A program made the position numbers and the translations under genes. Positions 7,296 to 13,788 of a stretch of DNA of 14,502 nucleotides are shown piece after piece; the stretch's first letter is position 1; each line of letters begins with the position of its first letter. The notes beneath the pieces are model-generated. The model was given only the letters and a program-made list of their open reading frames with translations, did no database searches and was not told the DNA's origin. Source of the stretch: Deltaproteobacteria bacterium (GTDB lineage Bacteria > Desulfobacterota_C > Deferrisomatia > Deferrisomatales > JACRMM01); NCBI GenBank assembly GCA_016218905.1, contig JACRCS010000201.1, positions 1-14,502 on the forward strand. Reading direction: 5' to 3'.

Positions 7296-7338
7296 AGGAA
7301 GAGCAGGTTGAGGAAGAGCAGGTTGAGATTGAGGAAGG
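7296..7338. repeat. 15-bp tandem repeat
   Basis: AGGAAGAGCAGGTTG occurs twice exactly, at 7296-7310 and 7311-7325, followed by a degenerate third unit (AGATTGAGGAAGG, 7326-7338). It directly precedes box 1 copy B. Confidence 0.85.
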
Positions 7339-7344
7339 CGCCCA

Positions 7345-7385
7345 CGTTCCCTCCGCTGAAGCACCCGCCCACCCTTCCGCAGGAG
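7345..7385 (+). repeat. Intergenic repeat box 1, copy B
   Basis: Same order of blocks as 5992-6033: CGTTCCCT, CGCTG, AGCACCC, GCCCACCCT, then a diverged GC-rich end. Orientation is the same as copy A. Here it follows the 15-bp repeat instead of the 9-bp array. Confidence 0.7.
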
Positions 7386-7409
7386 ACGAGTCGGTGAATC
7401 GTGGGGGAG

Positions 7410-7426
7410 AATTTGAGTTCCTGAAG
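7410..7426 (+). repeat. Intergenic repeat box 2, copy 1
   Basis: AATTTGAGTTCCTGAAG; the same sequence with one inserted C and one C-to-T change is found at 9085-9102. It lies just upstream of the TATACT hexamer of the methyltransferase-glycosyltransferase gene. Confidence 0.5.
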
Positions 7427-7441
7427 GCGCCCCTCGTTTCG

Positions 7442-7447
7442 TATACT
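7442..7447 (+). promoter_or_regulatory. Possible -10 element
   Basis: TATACT matches the sigma-70 -10 consensus at five of six bases and stands out in GC-rich DNA. The best -35 at a normal distance, TTCCTG (7418-7423, 18-nt spacer), is poor. A start near 7454 would give a leader of about 57 to 75 nt before the proposed start codons. Confidence 0.35.
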
Positions 7448-7510
7448 TTGCCTTCCCCGGCGTCCGGCGCGGGTGAGCAATCCTGGCGCAGGACGCCCGT
7501 TTCGGGCAGG

Positions 7511-9010
7511 GTGGTCGAGGAGGCGCGGTTGGCGGAACAGGTGGCGAAGCCGAGAAAGTACTACGAGGGGTGTAACGTCCAACTCGCGGCCGCGGTCCCC
7601 AGCGGCGCACGGGATATCCTCGACGTCGGCTGCGCGGACGGCAAGTTCGGGGCGTTCCTCAAGGACGCGGCCCCCCAGCGCCGGGTCTTCGGACTGGAGC
7701 GGAATCCCGACGCGGCTCGTCGGGCTGAAGCTCGGCTGGACAAGGACTTCTGCATCGACGTGGAGGAGGAGGACCCGGAGCTCGAGCCCGGCTCCCTGGA
7801 ATGCATCACCTACGGCGACGTTCTGGAGCATCTGAGGGACCCGGGGAAGGTGCTGGAGAGGCACCGAAGGTTCCTGCGAAGAGACGGCCTCATCGTCTGC
7901 TCCATTCCCAACATCCAACACCACAGCATCTTCAAGGCCCTGGCGCGGGGCGACTTCCAGTACACCGAGATGGGGCTGCTGGACTCGACACACCTGCGGT
8001 TCTACACCTGGTCTACCTTCACGAAGCTCCTCCTCGACGCGGGCTACGCGCCGGCCATCGAGGACGCCAATCGCTCCCGTCCGCGGCCCGAGGTCCTCGC
8101 CGCCCTCGCCCCCTACCTGCGCAGGGTGGGCGTACACCCCAATGCGGTCCGCCGCCAGCTCGGCGTCTTTCAGTACATCTTCAGTGGACGCCCCCTGAAA
8201 GACGCCGGCACGGAGGCGACCACGGCCGGCGCGCAGGAGGAACCGGCGGCGGAACCATTGACGTTCGTCGCCGCGGTCAACGACGAGGATCGGTTCGCCG
8301 CCAACCTCCTCCGTTCTCCCTGTCTGGCGCCCGGGTCCCCGCACGAGGTGATCCCGATGCGGGGGTACGGCAACGCCGCCGACGCGCTGAACGAAGGCAT
8401 CCGTCGGGCCTCGCACGGGACCGTGGTCTGCGTTCACCAGGACGTGTACCTCCCGAAGGGGTGGGATGTCCGGTTCACCCGGCAGCTGGTCTCCGTCCGC
8501 CGGTCAGGGCCCGTCGGGGTCGTGGGCGTCTGGGGCGTCGTGCCGGAGGGAGAGGAGAGGGTCGGGATCGGGAGGGTCGTCGACCGCCAGTACCTTCTGC
8601 AGGGGAAGGCCGAACTGCCCGCCCCCGTGGACACGGTCGACGAACTGCTCCTGGCCGTCCCCAGGGATACGCCGCTTCGGTTCGACCCGCGGCTCGGCTT
8701 CCACTTCTACGGGGCCGATCTCTGTCTCCAGGCGAGAAAGCGCGGGCTCTCCGTCCACGCGATCGACGCGCTCTGCTTCCACAATTCGCTCTTCCACGAG
8801 TTCCCGGACGACTTCTACCCCAGCGGGCACGCCTTCGCGGTGAAGTGGGCGAGCGACTTGCCCGTCGTGACGTCCTGTGCCCGGGTAGACGCCGACTGGA
8901 AGGCGTCGCGCCCGCGGAACTGGCGGTGGCTGGCGAGAGTGCGGCACGCGTGGCGTCACGTGGAGAGACAGGTCGACAAGGCGCAGGCGAGACTTCGCCA
9001 AAAGACCTGA
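7511..9010 (+). CDS. Fusion of SAM-dependent methyltransferase and GT2-like glycosyltransferase
   Basis: A roughly 499-residue two-domain protein. Residues 20-190 are a class I methyltransferase (Methyltransf_23 type): ILDVGCADGKFG at 36-47 is the SAM-binding motif I, FGLERN ends the next strand, and ITYGDVLEHLRDP (99-111) and LIVCSIPNIQHHSIFKAL follow. After a variable linker (about 225-248), residues 249-480 resemble the GT2-like family PF13712. This part has TFVAAVNDEDRFAANLLRS, a YGNAADALNEGIRRASHGTVVCVHQDVYL stretch with His309-Gln310-Asp311 as the likely metal site, and FHFYGADLCLQARKRG around Asp403. It probably modifies a surface polysaccharide. The start is uncertain: GTG 7511 has no clear Shine-Dalgarno, while TTG 7529 has GAGGAGG at 5 nt. 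GTG 7394 has AGGAG at 8 nt but would translate repeat box 2. Confidence 0.87.
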   Translation: MVEEARLAEQVAKPRKYYEGCNVQLAAAVPSGARDILDVGCADGKFGAFLKDAAPQRRVFGLERNPDAARRAEARLDKDFCIDVEEEDPELEPGSLECITYGDVLEHLRDPGKVLERHRRFLRRDGLIVCSIPNIQHHSIFKALARGDFQYTEMGLLDSTHLRFYTWSTFTKLLLDAGYAPAIEDANRSRPRPEVLAALAPYLRRVGVHPNAVRRQLGVFQYIFSGRPLKDAGTEATTAGAQEEPAAEPLTFVAAVNDEDRFAANLLRSPCLAPGSPHEVIPMRGYGNAADALNEGIRRASHGTVVCVHQDVYLPKGWDVRFTRQLVSVRRSGPVGVVGVWGVVPEGEERVGIGRVVDRQYLLQGKAELPAPVDTVDELLLAVPRDTPLRFDPRLGFHFYGADLCLQARKRGLSVHAIDALCFHNSLFHEFPDDFYPSGHAFAVKWASDLPVVTSCARVDADWKASRPRNWRWLARVRHAWRHVERQVDKAQARLRQKT

Positions 9011-9084
9011 AGCCGCTGGACAGGAGAGCTTCATCGATCTCAGCTCCGGCGCGGAGCCGCTTCGGCAACGCCGGTACTTGCCTT

Positions 9085-9102
9085 AATTTCGAGTTTCTGA
9101 AG
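9085..9102 (+). repeat. Intergenic repeat box 2, copy 2
   Basis: AATTTCGAGTTTCTGAAG; near-identical to 7410-7426. Here it is 14 nt upstream of the 9-bp array. Confidence 0.5.
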
Positions 9103-9116
9103 CAAGAGCGTGAGAG

Positions 9117-9233
9117 TGGACTTCGTGGACGGAGTGGACCCGGACCCGTCCACCTCGTCCACTTCGTCCACCTCGTCCACTTCGTCCACTTCGTCCACCT
9201 CGTCCACTTCGTCCACTTCGTCCACTTCGTCCA
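9117..9233. repeat. 9-bp-period TGGAC/GTCCA array (3+10 units)
   Basis: TGGAC cores start at 9117, 9126 and 9135; after a short switch zone, ten GTCCA cores start every 9 nt from 9148 to 9229. Spacers are more uniform than in the 5902-5985 array, nearly all CTTC or CCTC. The inversion lets the first three units pair with early GTCCA units. Translation of any frame gives only a three-residue repeat, so it is not a gene. Confidence 0.92.
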
Positions 9234-9419
9234 TCCCGCCGGCCTTGCGGCCCCGTTCCACGACAATTGGGCAATAGATTTCCCAGAATTACCCCCGGCG
9301 TACTCACACCTGCTTCCCATCTCCCTCAACCGAAGAGGGTCTCGCTGGATTGTTTCGATAATCGACCCAAAGATTTTCCGGCGCCTACCTTGAACGGGGC
9401 CCCATATCCCACCGAAAGC

Positions 9420-9515
9420 GAGATCGGTGATAGCTTTGCACGTTTCCACCTTGCAATTCTTTCTCGGTATTCTGATTCCAACTTCTGGGCCAGGCCTGGC
9501 GATAACACCGATCTC
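9420..9515. repeat. 10-bp inverted repeat enclosing a 12-bp palindrome
   Basis: GAGATCGGTG (9420-9429) is the exact reverse complement of CACCGATCTC (9506-9515), with 76 nt between. The interior holds the perfect palindrome GCCAGGCCTGGC (9489-9500). This could be a folded RNA or a small mobile remnant; no family is recognised. Confidence 0.5.
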
Positions 9516-9631
9516 TGGCCATTTAACCGACCACGCCGCCCAAAAATCCCTCCTCGGAAAGCGTCTCCTCCGGCACAAAACGCGAGTTGCGCAATCTGTA
9601 TCGCCAAAACTTTCAAAAAGTTGCGATATGA

Positions 9632-9648
9632 CCTACTGATTCAGTAGG
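9632..9648. promoter_or_regulatory. Perfect 17-bp inverted repeat, possible operator
   Basis: CCTACTGATTCAGTAGG has two 8-bp arms around one central base and ends 6 nt upstream of the proposed sigma-54 promoter. Size and symmetry suit a dimeric regulator. It could also be a short hairpin in RNA. Confidence 0.5.
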
Positions 9649-9654
9649 AATCCG

Positions 9655-9670
9655 TGGCATGAGACGTGCA
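9655..9670 (+). promoter_or_regulatory. Sigma-54-type (-24/-12) promoter
   Basis: TGGCATGAGACGTGCA matches the sigma-54 consensus TGGCACG-N4-TTGCA at 10 of 12 defined positions. The essential GG (9656-9657) and GC (9668-9669) are separated by the required 10 nt. Transcription would start near 9681, about 150 nt before the lipoprotein ATG. The flanking inverted repeats support a regulatory zone. Confidence 0.55.
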
Positions 9671-9694
9671 AACGTTTGAGACGGATTTGCACGT
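9664..9694. promoter_or_regulatory. 9-bp inverted repeat over the -12 and start region
   Basis: ACGTGCAAA (9664-9672) and TTTGCACGT (9686-9694) are perfect complements with a 13-nt loop. The left arm overlaps the -12 element and the right arm follows the expected start. A third copy of TTTGCACGT lies at 9435-9443. Confidence 0.5.
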
Positions 9695-9796
9695 TCTGCC
9701 GCTAGGCCAGTCGACACCCGTCCCCCCCGGGAAAGGCACCGTTCGCCCTCGAACTGTACCGAGACGGCTCCGGAGAGCCCACCAGCAGCCGCTTAC

Positions 9797-9828
9797 GGGC
9801 CTTGCAGCCCTTAACCTCACCTGAAGGG
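9797..9828 (+). promoter_or_regulatory. Leader with two mutually exclusive hairpins near the RBS
   Basis: GGGC (9797-9800) can pair with GCCC (9807-9810). Alternatively CCCTT (9808-9812) can pair with AAGGG (9824-9828), which is part of the Shine-Dalgarno. The stems are only 4 and 5 bp, so this is weak. Confidence 0.25.
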
Positions 9829-9834
9829 GGTGCC

Positions 9835-10884
9835 ATGAAGAAGCTTCTCATCCTGGGATCGGCTCTGTTTCTGTTCGCCTGCGCGGGAGGAGGCGGCGGG
9901 GGCTCCAGCCCCGTGGGCGACAACGGCCCCGGCAACACCGGCGGCAACCCCGTAGACCAGCCGGGAGGAAGTAACCAAGGGGGTTCGTTCTCGATTTCCC
10001 TCCCTCCGCAGCAATCCGGAGCGGCGAGGATCGTCAGCGGCGCCGGGGGATTCATCCGAAATCACGCGCGGCTGGTGGCGCTCAAGGTCGTGACGACGAC
10101 CACCACCATCCCTGGGTACGATGTAAACTGCACCGACGTGGGCACCGAGGACGAGGTGTGCACGTATACGCCGAATCCCAGCAAAGACCAGACCGTCACC
10201 ACGACGAAGACGGACCAGATTGCAGTGGGCGACGCGGAGCTCGATCCCTTGACCGGTTCGGGTTCCGTCAGCATCTCCTTGCCGCCCGGATCCGACTACA
10301 CCCTCCACTTGCTCACGTACCACCAGGCAACCGTGGGCGGCGTGACCACGAACTACATGCTGCACGCCGCGGAGTCGAACCCAGTAACAATCGCGTCAGG
10401 CTCGACACCTGTTGTCACCTTCAAGAATTGGAACTACACCGCTAACCCCGTACCCGCTATCCCGGCCATCGCTGCAACGCTTCACTTCAAGGAGAACGCG
10501 GACGACGCGACCGACGCGAGCTTGATCGTCGCGAAGGACACCTATTACCTCACCTTGACCGACAAGAGTCCGGTCTTAGCCGAGAGCTTTTATGGCCGGG
10601 CCGTCGCGGAGTCCAGCCTTGACGGAAACAACTGGTTCATCCACGAGGAGACCGACACCGGCGACGTCTACGGGAGGAGCCCGCTCCGGATGACGGCTCC
10701 GACTGCCATCGACTCCACGGCGCCCTACAACTACATAACCCTCACCGCTCGAGGCCAGTTCGTCATCAGCACCTACTTCCTGCAGCCCCTCGAGCAGAGG
10801 GACCAGAACTCGTGGGTCTTCGACACCGCCGCTTTTACGGTGCCGTTCGCTCCGCTCGCCGACATCGAGATCGGAGCGCCGTAG
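9835..10884 (+). CDS. Putative lipoprotein of unknown function
   Basis: A 349-residue protein with a lipoprotein signal peptide: a MKK start, a hydrophobic core LLILGSALFLFA, and a lipobox LFAC with the lipidated Cys at residue 16. A flexible Gly/Ser/Pro/Asn linker follows (17-50). The rest is polar, rich in Thr, Val and beta-type alternation, and has two close cysteines (in NCTDVGTEDEVC) that could form a disulfide. I recognise no domain. A surface-exposed beta-rich protein is the best description. The ATG at 9835 has a GAAGGGGG Shine-Dalgarno 4 nt upstream and begins exactly at the signal peptide. It stands alone: a sigma-54-type promoter lies upstream and an intrinsic terminator 20 nt downstream. 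It seems expressed separately from its neighbours. Confidence 0.88.
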   Translation: MKKLLILGSALFLFACAGGGGGGSSPVGDNGPGNTGGNPVDQPGGSNQGGSFSISLPPQQSGAARIVSGAGGFIRNHARLVALKVVTTTTTIPGYDVNCTDVGTEDEVCTYTPNPSKDQTVTTTKTDQIAVGDAELDPLTGSGSVSISLPPGSDYTLHLLTYHQATVGGVTTNYMLHAAESNPVTIASGSTPVVTFKNWNYTANPVPAIPAIAATLHFKENADDATDASLIVAKDTYYLTLTDKSPVLAESFYGRAVAESSLDGNNWFIHEETDTGDVYGRSPLRMTAPTAIDSTAPYNYITLTARGQFVISTYFLQPLEQRDQNSWVFDTAAFTVPFAPLADIEIGAP

Positions 10885-10904
10885 CTGCTCCAGAGACGAG
10901 GCCG

Positions 10905-10932
10905 AAGGCCACCCCAGCCAGGGTGGCCTTTT
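10905..10932 (+). terminator. Rho-independent terminator of the lipoprotein gene
   Basis: AAGGCCACCC (10905-10914), a 6-nt loop and GGGTGGCCTT (10921-10930) form a perfect 10-bp stem followed by TTTTCTC. It starts 20 nt after the lipoprotein stop. Confidence 0.93.
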
Positions 10933-11026
10933 CTCGTTCAGACCGTCGACCGTCGCCACCGGAGCAGTTCGCCCGGAAAGCTCACTGGCAAAGGGCGTGA
11001 CACTCTGATCTCGCGGCACCGCCCGT

Positions 11027-11055
11027 TTGACTGCCCCTCCCTTTTCTCCTAGTAT
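11027..11055 (+). promoter_or_regulatory. Sigma-70-type promoter for valS-nadC
   Basis: TTGACT (11027-11032), a 17-nt spacer and TAGTAT (11050-11055) each match consensus at five of six bases. Transcription would start near 11062, about 50 nt before the valS ATG. The leader contains only a short CCCCG/CGGGG hairpin and no T-box-like structure. Confidence 0.7.
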
Positions 11056-11112
11056 CCCCCTCTTCTCCCCGCGATTTCCGGGGGTTTGCTCCTTTCCACG
11101 ACCGAGGACTCG

Positions 11113-13788
11113 ATGAAGGCACCGGCCACGGACCTGGGCACGTACGACCCGCATTCGATCGAAGAGAAGCATTACGAGGAGTGGGTGCGTCGGGGCTACT
11201 TCCACGCCGACCCCGCGTCTTCGAAGCCGCCGTTCTCGATCGTCATCCCTCCGCCGAACGTCACGGGCTCGCTCCACATGGGACATGCCCTCAACAACAC
11301 CCTCCAGGACGTGCTCGTCCGCTACAAACGCATGGACGGTTTCGAGGCGCTCTGGATGCCCGGGACCGACCACGCCGGCATCGCCACGCAGAACGTCGTC
11401 GAGCGAATGCTCGCTGCCGAGGGCACGTCGCGAGAGGAGCTGGGGCGCGAGGGCTTCGTGGAGCGCGTCTGGCGCTGGCGCGCCGAGTCGGGCGGCACGA
11501 TCATCCGCCAGCTCCGGCGCCTGGGGGCCTCGTGCGACTGGGAGCGGGAGCGCTTCACCATGGACGAGGGCCTCTCCCGGGCCGTGCGCGAGGTCTTCTG
11601 CCGGCTCTACGAGGAGGGCCTCATCTACCGGGGCGATTACATCACCAACTGGGGCCCCCGCTGCCACACGGCGCTCTCGGACCTGGAGGTGGAGCACGAG
11701 GACGCCCAGGGCCGCCTCTGGTACATCGAATACCGCCTGAAGGACGGCTCCGCCGCGCTGATCGTGGCGACGACCCGGCCCGAGACGATGCTCGGCGACA
11801 CGGCGGTGGCGGTGAGCCCCGAGGACGAACGCTACGCCGGGACGATCGGCAAGACCCTCGTCCTGCCGCTTGTGGGGCGCGAGATTCCCGTCATCGCCGA
11901 CGCCGCCGTCGACCCGGCCTTCGGTACCGGCGCCGTCAAGGTGACGCCCTCCCACGACCCCAACGACTTCGCCATGGCCGAGCGCCACAACCTTCCCCAC
12001 GTCGTGGTCATCGGCAAGGACGGCCGCATGACCGAGGCGGCCGGCGCCGAGTACGCCGGTCTCGACCGCTACGACGCCCGGAAGAAGGTCCTCGAAGCGC
12101 TGAAGGCCCAGGGCCTGCTCCTGAAGGAGGACGCCCACGCCCACGCGGTCGGCCACTGCTACCGCTGCCGCACCGTCGTCGAGCCCCTCGTCTCGCGCCA
12201 GTGGTTCGTAAAGATCAAGCCTTTGGCCGAGGTCGCGCTCAAGGCCGTCGAGGAGGGGCGCACCCGGATCGTCCCGGAGCAATGGGAGAAGACGTACTTC
12301 CGCTGGATGGAAGGGATCCGCGACTGGTGCATCTCGCGCCAGATCTGGTGGGGGCACCGGATCCCCGCGTTCACCTGCGAGGCGTGCGGAGAGCTGACCG
12401 TCGCCCGGGCCGATCCGACGGCCTGCCCCAAGTGCGGCTCGCCGAACCTCGCCCGGGAGACCGACGTCCTCGACACGTGGTTCTCGTCGGGCCTTTGGCC
12501 CTTCTCGACGCTCGGCTGGCCCGACCGGACGCCGGAGCTCGCCCGCTTCTACCCCACGAGCGTCCTCGTCACCGGCTTCGACATCCTCTTCTTCTGGGTG
12601 GCCCGGATGATGATGATGGGCCTCAAGTTCATGGGCGACGTCCCCTTCCGCGACGTCTACATCCACGCCCTCGTCCGGGACGAGAAGGGCGAGAAGATGT
12701 CGAAGACCAAGGGGAACGTCATCGATCCCCTGGAGGTCATCGCCGAGTATGGAGCCGACGCCTTTCGCTTTGCCCTCATGGCCTTCGCCGCCCAGGGCCG
12801 AGACGTGAAGCTCTCCAAGGAGCGGATCGCCGGGTACAACCGCTTCGTGAACAAGATCTGGAACGCCACCCGCTTCGCGCTCATGAACCTCACGGACTTC
12901 GACCCGGAGGCGACCGAGGTCGGGCCGGGAGAGCTCCTGCCCCAGGACCGCTGGATCGTCGGGCGGCTCCGGTCCGCGGTGGCGGACGTGCGCCGGGGCC
13001 TCGACGGCTACGCCTTCAACGAGGCCGCGAGCGCCGCCTACCAGTTCGTGTGGCACGAGTTCTGCGACTGGTACATCGAGATGTCGAAGCGCCCCCTCTA
13101 CGGGGCTTCCCCGCGAGCGCGGCTCGCCGCCCAGCAGACGCTGGTGCGGGTCCTCGACGGGGTGTTCCGGCTTCTCCACCCCCTCATGCCGTTCGTCACC
13201 GAGGAGCTCTGGTCGAGGCTCCCGTGGCCGCGCTACCTCGGCGAGCGGCCGGAAAGCCTCGTCATCGCGCGCTTTCCCACGCCCGGCGAGTACGCCGAGG
13301 ACGAGGCCGCCTCCGCCCGGGTGGAGGTGGTCCGCTCGGCGGTCTCGGCCATCCGCAACGTCCGCGGGGAGATGAACGTCCCGCCCTCCCGCAAGGTGCC
13401 CGCCTGCTTCCAGGGGGGCGAAGGGGCGCTGGAGGTGCTCCGGGCCGAAGCGGAGGCCCTGGCCGCCCTCGCCGGCCTCGAGCGGGTCGAATTCCTCGCG
13501 CCGGGCGCGCCGAAGCCGCCCAAGTCGGCGGCGGGCGTGGCGGCCGGCGTCGAGATCTTCCTGCCCTTGGAGGGCATCATCGACTTCGCGGAGGAGGAGC
13601 GGCGCCTGCGCAAGGAGATCGAGAAGCTGGAGACGGAAGAGGGGCGGATCGCGGGCAAGCTCCGCAACCCCCAGTTCACCGAGAAGGCTCCCCCGGCGGT
13701 CGTCGAGAAGGAGAAGGCCCGGGCCTCCGAACTCGGGGAGACCCTGACGAAGCTCCGGGCCAACCTGGAAAGGATCGTGTCCGCATGA
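11113..13788 (+). CDS. valS: Valyl-tRNA synthetase
   Basis: An 891-residue class I aminoacyl-tRNA synthetase that charges tRNA-Val. The HIGH-type motif is HMGH (55-58) in [17 protein letters not shown], and the KMSKS motif is KMSKT (528-532). The CP1 editing domain lies between, with [15 protein letters not shown] and the [14 protein letters not shown] stretch that helps clear mischarged threonine. A zinc-type site has Cys422-Cys425 and Cys438-Cys441. The sequence [18 protein letters not shown] is characteristic. The anticodon-binding domain ends with a charged coiled-coil arm (from about 817, [16 protein letters not shown]) typical of bacterial ValS. The ATG at 11113 has GAGGA upstream and is preferred; an in-frame TTG lies 27 nt earlier. 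The stop overlaps the nadC start. Confidence 0.98.
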   Translation: MKAPATDLGTYDPHSIEEKHYEEWVRRGYFHADPASSKPPFSIVIPPPNVTGSLHMGHALNNTLQDVLVRYKRMDGFEALWMPGTDHAGIATQNVVERMLAAEGTSREELGREGFVERVWRWRAESGGTIIRQLRRLGASCDWERERFTMDEGLSRAVREVFCRLYEEGLIYRGDYITNWGPRCHTALSDLEVEHEDAQGRLWYIEYRLKDGSAALIVATTRPETMLGDTAVAVSPEDERYAGTIGKTLVLPLVGREIPVIADAAVDPAFGTGAVKVTPSHDPNDFAMAERHNLPHVVVIGKDGRMTEAAGAEYAGLDRYDARKKVLEALKAQGLLLKEDAHAHAVGHCYRCRTVVEPLVSRQWFVKIKPLAEVALKAVEEGRTRIVPEQWEKTYFRWMEGIRDWCISRQIWWGHRIPAFTCEACGELTVARADPTACPKCGSPNLARETDVLDTWFSSGLWPFSTLGWPDRTPELARFYPTSVLVTGFDILFFWVARMMMMGLKFMGDVPFRDVYIHALVRDEKGEKMSKTKGNVIDPLEVIAEYGADAFRFALMAFAAQGRDVKLSKERIAGYNRFVNKIWNATRFALMNLTDFDPEATEVGPGELLPQDRWIVGRLRSAVADVRRGLDGYAFNEAASAAYQFVWHEFCDWYIEMSKRPLYGASPRARLAAQQTLVRVLDGVFRLLHPLMPFVTEELWSRLPWPRYLGERPESLVIARFPTPGEYAEDEAASARVEVVRSAVSAIRNVRGEMNVPPSRKVPACFQGGEGALEVLRAEAEALAALAGLERVEFLAPGAPKPPKSAAGVAAGVEIFLPLEGIIDFAEEERRLRKEIEKLETEEGRIAGKLRNPQFTEKAPPAVVEKEKARASELGETLTKLRANLERIVSA

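Larger units (their letters stand above)
6981..7510. other. Repeat-rich divergent intergenic region, no gene seen
   Basis: About 530 nt between two divergent starts. Next to the GT2 start it has a short GGCGG/CCGCC hairpin (6992-7005) and a degenerate AACTGA-like tract (near 7024-7041). Then come two GC-rich hairpin elements, a 15-bp tandem repeat, box 1, box 2 and a TATACT hexamer. Open frames crossing it give low-complexity proline/arginine- or leucine-rich peptides typical of repeats, so I call no gene here. Confidence 0.7.
9011..9834 (+). other. Long intergenic region with arrays and a regulatory zone, no gene called
   Basis: About 820 nt between the fusion gene and the lipoprotein gene. 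Order: a small GCTCCG/CGGAGC hairpin (9044-9058), box 2 copy 2, the 9-bp array, an AT-richer stretch (about 9255-9650) with inverted repeats, the sigma-54-type promoter zone and a leader of about 150 nt. Short open frames in 9267-9647 on both strands lack a Shine-Dalgarno, recognisable motifs and the codon bias of the neighbours. A decayed gene or a small RNA in the AT-richer part is possible but not supported. Confidence 0.6.

Noticed and set aside
7154..7510. Upstream in-frame extension of the fusion gene
   Set aside because: It would translate GC-rich hairpins, the 15-bp repeat and both boxes; domain homology starts only after about 7530.
9117..9233. CRISPR array
   Set aside because: A 9-bp period with 5-nt cores and 4-nt spacers is far too short, and no cas gene is present.
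9040..9261. Repetitive peptide frames (DEV or VHF repeats) in the 9-bp array
   Set aside because: The period is a multiple of 3, so every frame is open and repetitive. There is no start signal or flanking domain.
9267..9647. Small protein genes in the AT-richer intergenic part
   Set aside because: Starts are TTG-type without a Shine-Dalgarno, frames on both strands compete, and no motif is visible.
9681..9834. Cyclic-dinucleotide (GEMM) riboswitch in the lipoprotein leader
   Set aside because: Some short hairpins are present (GGCTC/GAGCC at 9766-9779), but the conserved core sequences of that class are missing.
11056..11112. T-box leader upstream of valS
   Set aside because: The leader is only about 50 nt and lacks the T-box sequence and specifier stem.
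10576..13179. Very long minus-strand open frame opposite valS
   Set aside because: It is the antisense shadow of a high-GC valS gene and its translation shows no family motif, while valS motifs are complete.
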